Origin: Chryseobacterium luteum
GTDB taxonomy: Bacteria; Bacteroidota; Bacteroidia; Flavobacteriales; Weeksellaceae
DNA length: 64,000 nt
Direction: 5' to 3'
Assembly: GCF_000737785.1 (NCBI RefSeq)
Contig: NZ_JPRO01000007.1
Coordinates: 186,001-250,000, forward strand
Shown: positions 62,010 to 64,000 of the stretch, piece by piece
Layout of the letters: each line of letters starts with the position of its first letter
Numbering within the stretch: the stretch's first letter is position 1
The notes under the pieces: model-generated
Told to the model about the DNA's origin: nothing
The model's database searches: none
The model's input: only the letters and a program-made list of their open reading frames with translations
Made by a program: the position numbers and the translations under genes

Positions 62010-63869
62010 ATGAAGATCCATATTTCAATTGTATTTATTTTATTTTTTATCCTTGGAAGTGCGCAGAATAAAGACCAGGCGGATACTTTCGTAAAAGATA
62101 ATTTCACCAAAAAGGAATTTTACATTCCGATGCGTGACGGGGTAAAGCTTTTCACAGCCGTATATATCCCGAAAGACATTTCAAATAAAAACAAATATCC
62201 TTTCCTGATGCAGAGAACCTGCTACAGCATTGCTCCTTACGGTGAAAACGAATACAGGACCAAGCTGGGACCTAACCAGTACCTGATGAAGGACAAATAC
62301 ATTTTTGTATTTCAGGATGTACGCGGAAGGTATATGAGCGAAGGCATCTTCACCAATATGACACCCCAGGTGGACCATAAAACCAAGAAAGATGTAGACG
62401 AAAGTACAGATACTTATGATACGATAGACTGGCTTTTAAAAAATGTTAAAGACAATAATGGTAAGGCAGGCCAATACGGAACTTCATATCCCGGATTTTA
62501 CACTGCAGCAGGGATACTGGCACAGCATCCTGCTTTGGTCGCTTCGTCTCCACAGGCTCCTATTTCTGATTTCTGGAATGATGATTTTCTTCACAACGGC
62601 AGATTTATGCTGGGATATTTCAGAACATTCCCTGTTTTCGGGGTTCAGAAGACAAAGCCTGAAAACAAAGCCTGGTATATGGATACTTTCGTAAAGCAGA
62701 CTTCGGAAGACGGCCTTAAGTTTTACAGAGATATGGGAACTTTAAAGGACGGCTACGAAAAATATTACAGGAACAATTTCTTCATGACGGAAATTATGAA
62801 CCATCCGGATTATGACGAATTCTGGCAGAAAAGAAGCCTTCTTCCCCATTTAAAGAATGTAAACCATGCAGTAATGACTGTTGGCGGCTGGTTTGATGCT
62901 GAAGATCTTTCAGGACCTCTGAATATTTACAAAACCATAGAAAAGACAAGTCCAAAAGCGAAAAACACCATCGTGATGGGACCTTTTTCCCACGGAGCAT
63001 GGGCGCAGGAACAGGGGAAACATTTCCATAACCAGATCTATTTCGGGGACAGCATCGCGACGTATTACCAGAAGAATATTGAAACTAAATTTTTCAATCA
63101 TTATTTAAAAGGAAACACAAAAGAAGATGCCGGCCTTCCGGAAGCTTTGATGTATGACACAGGATCTAAAGAATGGAGAGAATTTGCCTCTTATCCCCCA
63201 AAAAATGCCTGGAAGATCAACTTCTACTTAACTGACGGAACGTTGAAAAATACCGCAGGCCAGGGCTTTTCGGAATACTACAGTGATCCGGATAATCCTG
63301 TTTTAAGTTCTGACAATCTGAAGGATTTCAACGGTTTTACGCCTAAAAATTATATGTCAGAAGATCAGAGATTTGCTGTAGGAAGACCAGACGTTCTTAC
63401 ATTTACTACTGATGTTTTAACAGAAGATATAAGCTTCGCGGGAGAGATTATGGCTAAGCTGAATATCGCTTCCACTTCTACCGACGCAGATTTTGCCGTA
63501 AAACTGATTGATGTTTATCCTGAAGATTTTAAACCTGCGGAAAAGAAAGACGGTGTGGTTTATCCTAATTATCACCAGATGGTAAGAAGTGAGATCATGC
63601 CTGCAAGGTTCAGAAATTCAAGAGAAAAAGGTGAAGCCCTGGTTCCTAACCAGAAAACAGCTGTCAATTTCAGACTGCAGGATGTGATGCATACTTTCAA
63701 AAAGGGACACAAAATCCAGATCCAGATCAGCAGCACATGGTGGCCGCTTTTTGCGATAAACCCTCAGAAATTCATGGAAAATCCCAATTTCGCAACGAAG
63801 GAAGACTACACAAAAGCTTTTATTAAAGTGTATAATGACAGTTCTATTGAAGCTGAAGTATTGAAATAA
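62010..63869 (+). CDS. Secreted CocE/NonD-type S15 family hydrolase
   Basis: A 619-residue protein with signal peptide ISIVFILFFILGSAQ. The alpha/beta-hydrolase part has FYIPMRDGVKLFTAVYIP, VFQDVRGRYMS and the nucleophile motif GQYGTSYPGF. GPFSHGAW gives the probable catalytic His. The C-terminal jelly-roll domain (about 400-619) has DVLTEDISFAG and DVMHTFKKGHKIQIQIS. This plan fits X-Pro dipeptidyl-peptidase or acyl esterase members; the substrate is unknown. A terminator follows. Confidence 0.9.
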   Translation: MKIHISIVFILFFILGSAQNKDQADTFVKDNFTKKEFYIPMRDGVKLFTAVYIPKDISNKNKYPFLMQRTCYSIAPYGENEYRTKLGPNQYLMKDKYIFVFQDVRGRYMSEGIFTNMTPQVDHKTKKDVDESTDTYDTIDWLLKNVKDNNGKAGQYGTSYPGFYTAAGILAQHPALVASSPQAPISDFWNDDFLHNGRFMLGYFRTFPVFGVQKTKPENKAWYMDTFVKQTSEDGLKFYRDMGTLKDGYEKYYRNNFFMTEIMNHPDYDEFWQKRSLLPHLKNVNHAVMTVGGWFDAEDLSGPLNIYKTIEKTSPKAKNTIVMGPFSHGAWAQEQGKHFHNQIYFGDSIATYYQKNIETKFFNHYLKGNTKEDAGLPEALMYDTGSKEWREFASYPPKNAWKINFYLTDGTLKNTAGQGFSEYYSDPDNPVLSSDNLKDFNGFTPKNYMSEDQRFAVGRPDVLTFTTDVLTEDISFAGEIMAKLNIASTSTDADFAVKLIDVYPEDFKPAEKKDGVVYPNYHQMVRSEIMPARFRNSREKGEALVPNQKTAVNFRLQDVMHTFKKGHKIQIQISSTWWPLFAINPQKFMENPNFATKEDYTKAFIKVYNDSSIEAEVLK

Positions 63870-63933
63870 AAATCAGTGTGGCTTCGAGTGCCTCAGCCAC
63901 CAGTAATAGTAATAATACAATTATCTTAAACAT

Positions 63934-63971
63934 AAAATCCGGCTGCCTGATAGATTCAGCGACCGGATTTT
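63934..63971 (+). terminator. Terminator after the S15 hydrolase
   Basis: AAAATCCGG (63934-63942) pairs with CCGGATTTT (63963-63971), followed by T-run. No gene is visible beyond it to the window end. Confidence 0.85.
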
Positions 63972-64000
63972 TTTCATATATCATGCTGACCGGGGGCTTC

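Overview
The window is AT-rich chromosomal DNA of a Bacteroidota bacterium of the Flavobacteriia, most like Chryseobacterium or a relative. I infer this from T9SS C-terminal sorting domains, TAnnTTTG-type -7 promoter elements, GH92 and choice-of-anchor I proteins, and the sequence of dnaK, ppk1 and mrp. No rRNA or tRNA gene was seen.

Layout. (1) Positions 1-877 are host flank: the 3' end of a beta-galactosidase gene and a small two-helix membrane protein. (2) Positions about 909-36452 form one integrated mobilizable element of about 35.5 kb. It sits at the 3' end of dnaK and is bounded by an imperfect 19-bp direct repeat of the dnaK tail (909-927 and 36434-36452). Its right part is the mobility and maintenance module, all on the minus strand: integrase, two excisionase-type HTH proteins, a superfamily-3-like helicase, an iteron-like origin, a Toprim primase, a candidate oriT, a MobC-like protein and a relaxase. 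There is no conjugation machinery, so transfer would need a helper. (3) The rest of the element is cargo. One tight 12.9-kb minus-strand operon holds type I restriction-modification (hsdRMS), an AAA ATPase plus HNH pair resembling Septu, an EVE/PUA-McrB plus McrC pair carrying two independent lesions, and a PIN-like protein. Next come an unknown divergent two-gene unit, an XRE regulator, the sigma/dCas12f cassette, a 1509-residue SMEK-STAND (Avs-like) ATPase, a protein with a C-terminal PD-(D/E)XK-like domain, and a SEFIR protein. (4) Positions 36434-64000 are ordinary host genes: dnaK, a secreted M43-like protease, ppk1-ppx, an SDR-like protein, a choice-of-anchor I protein, a barstar-domain protein, flotillin plus NfeD, nifU-like plus mrp, a broken metallophosphoesterase, a GH92 mannosidase, a dicarboxylate symporter, PhyH, BON proteins and an S15 hydrolase.

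The most interesting system is at 16716-18962. An ECF sigma factor with an extra C-terminal HTH is followed after one base by a 364-residue Cas12f/TnpB-type protein. That protein keeps the characteristic LRNWSYYELQ block but has lost the RuvC-I Asp and the RuvC-II Glu, and it ends before the zinc finger and RuvC-III. Directly downstream is a compact structured segment ending in ACAAC plus a guide-like tail, as expected for a guide RNA. The arrangement predicts RNA-guided recruitment of a sigma factor, that is, RNA-programmed transcription activation rather than cutting. I recall recent (2025) reports of sigma-E/dead-Cas12f pairs in Bacteroidota with this logic. Here the pair rides on a defence-loaded mobile element, and the first 11 bases around the guide-like start recur inside a large nested hairpin just upstream of the sigma gene, which suggests self-targeting or common ancestry.

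Three genes appear broken: mcrB (one-base frameshift), mcrC (in-frame TAA) and the metallophosphoesterase (in-frame TAA). Each reads as a single conserved protein once the lesion is bridged. All domain calls rest on motif reading; no database search was run.
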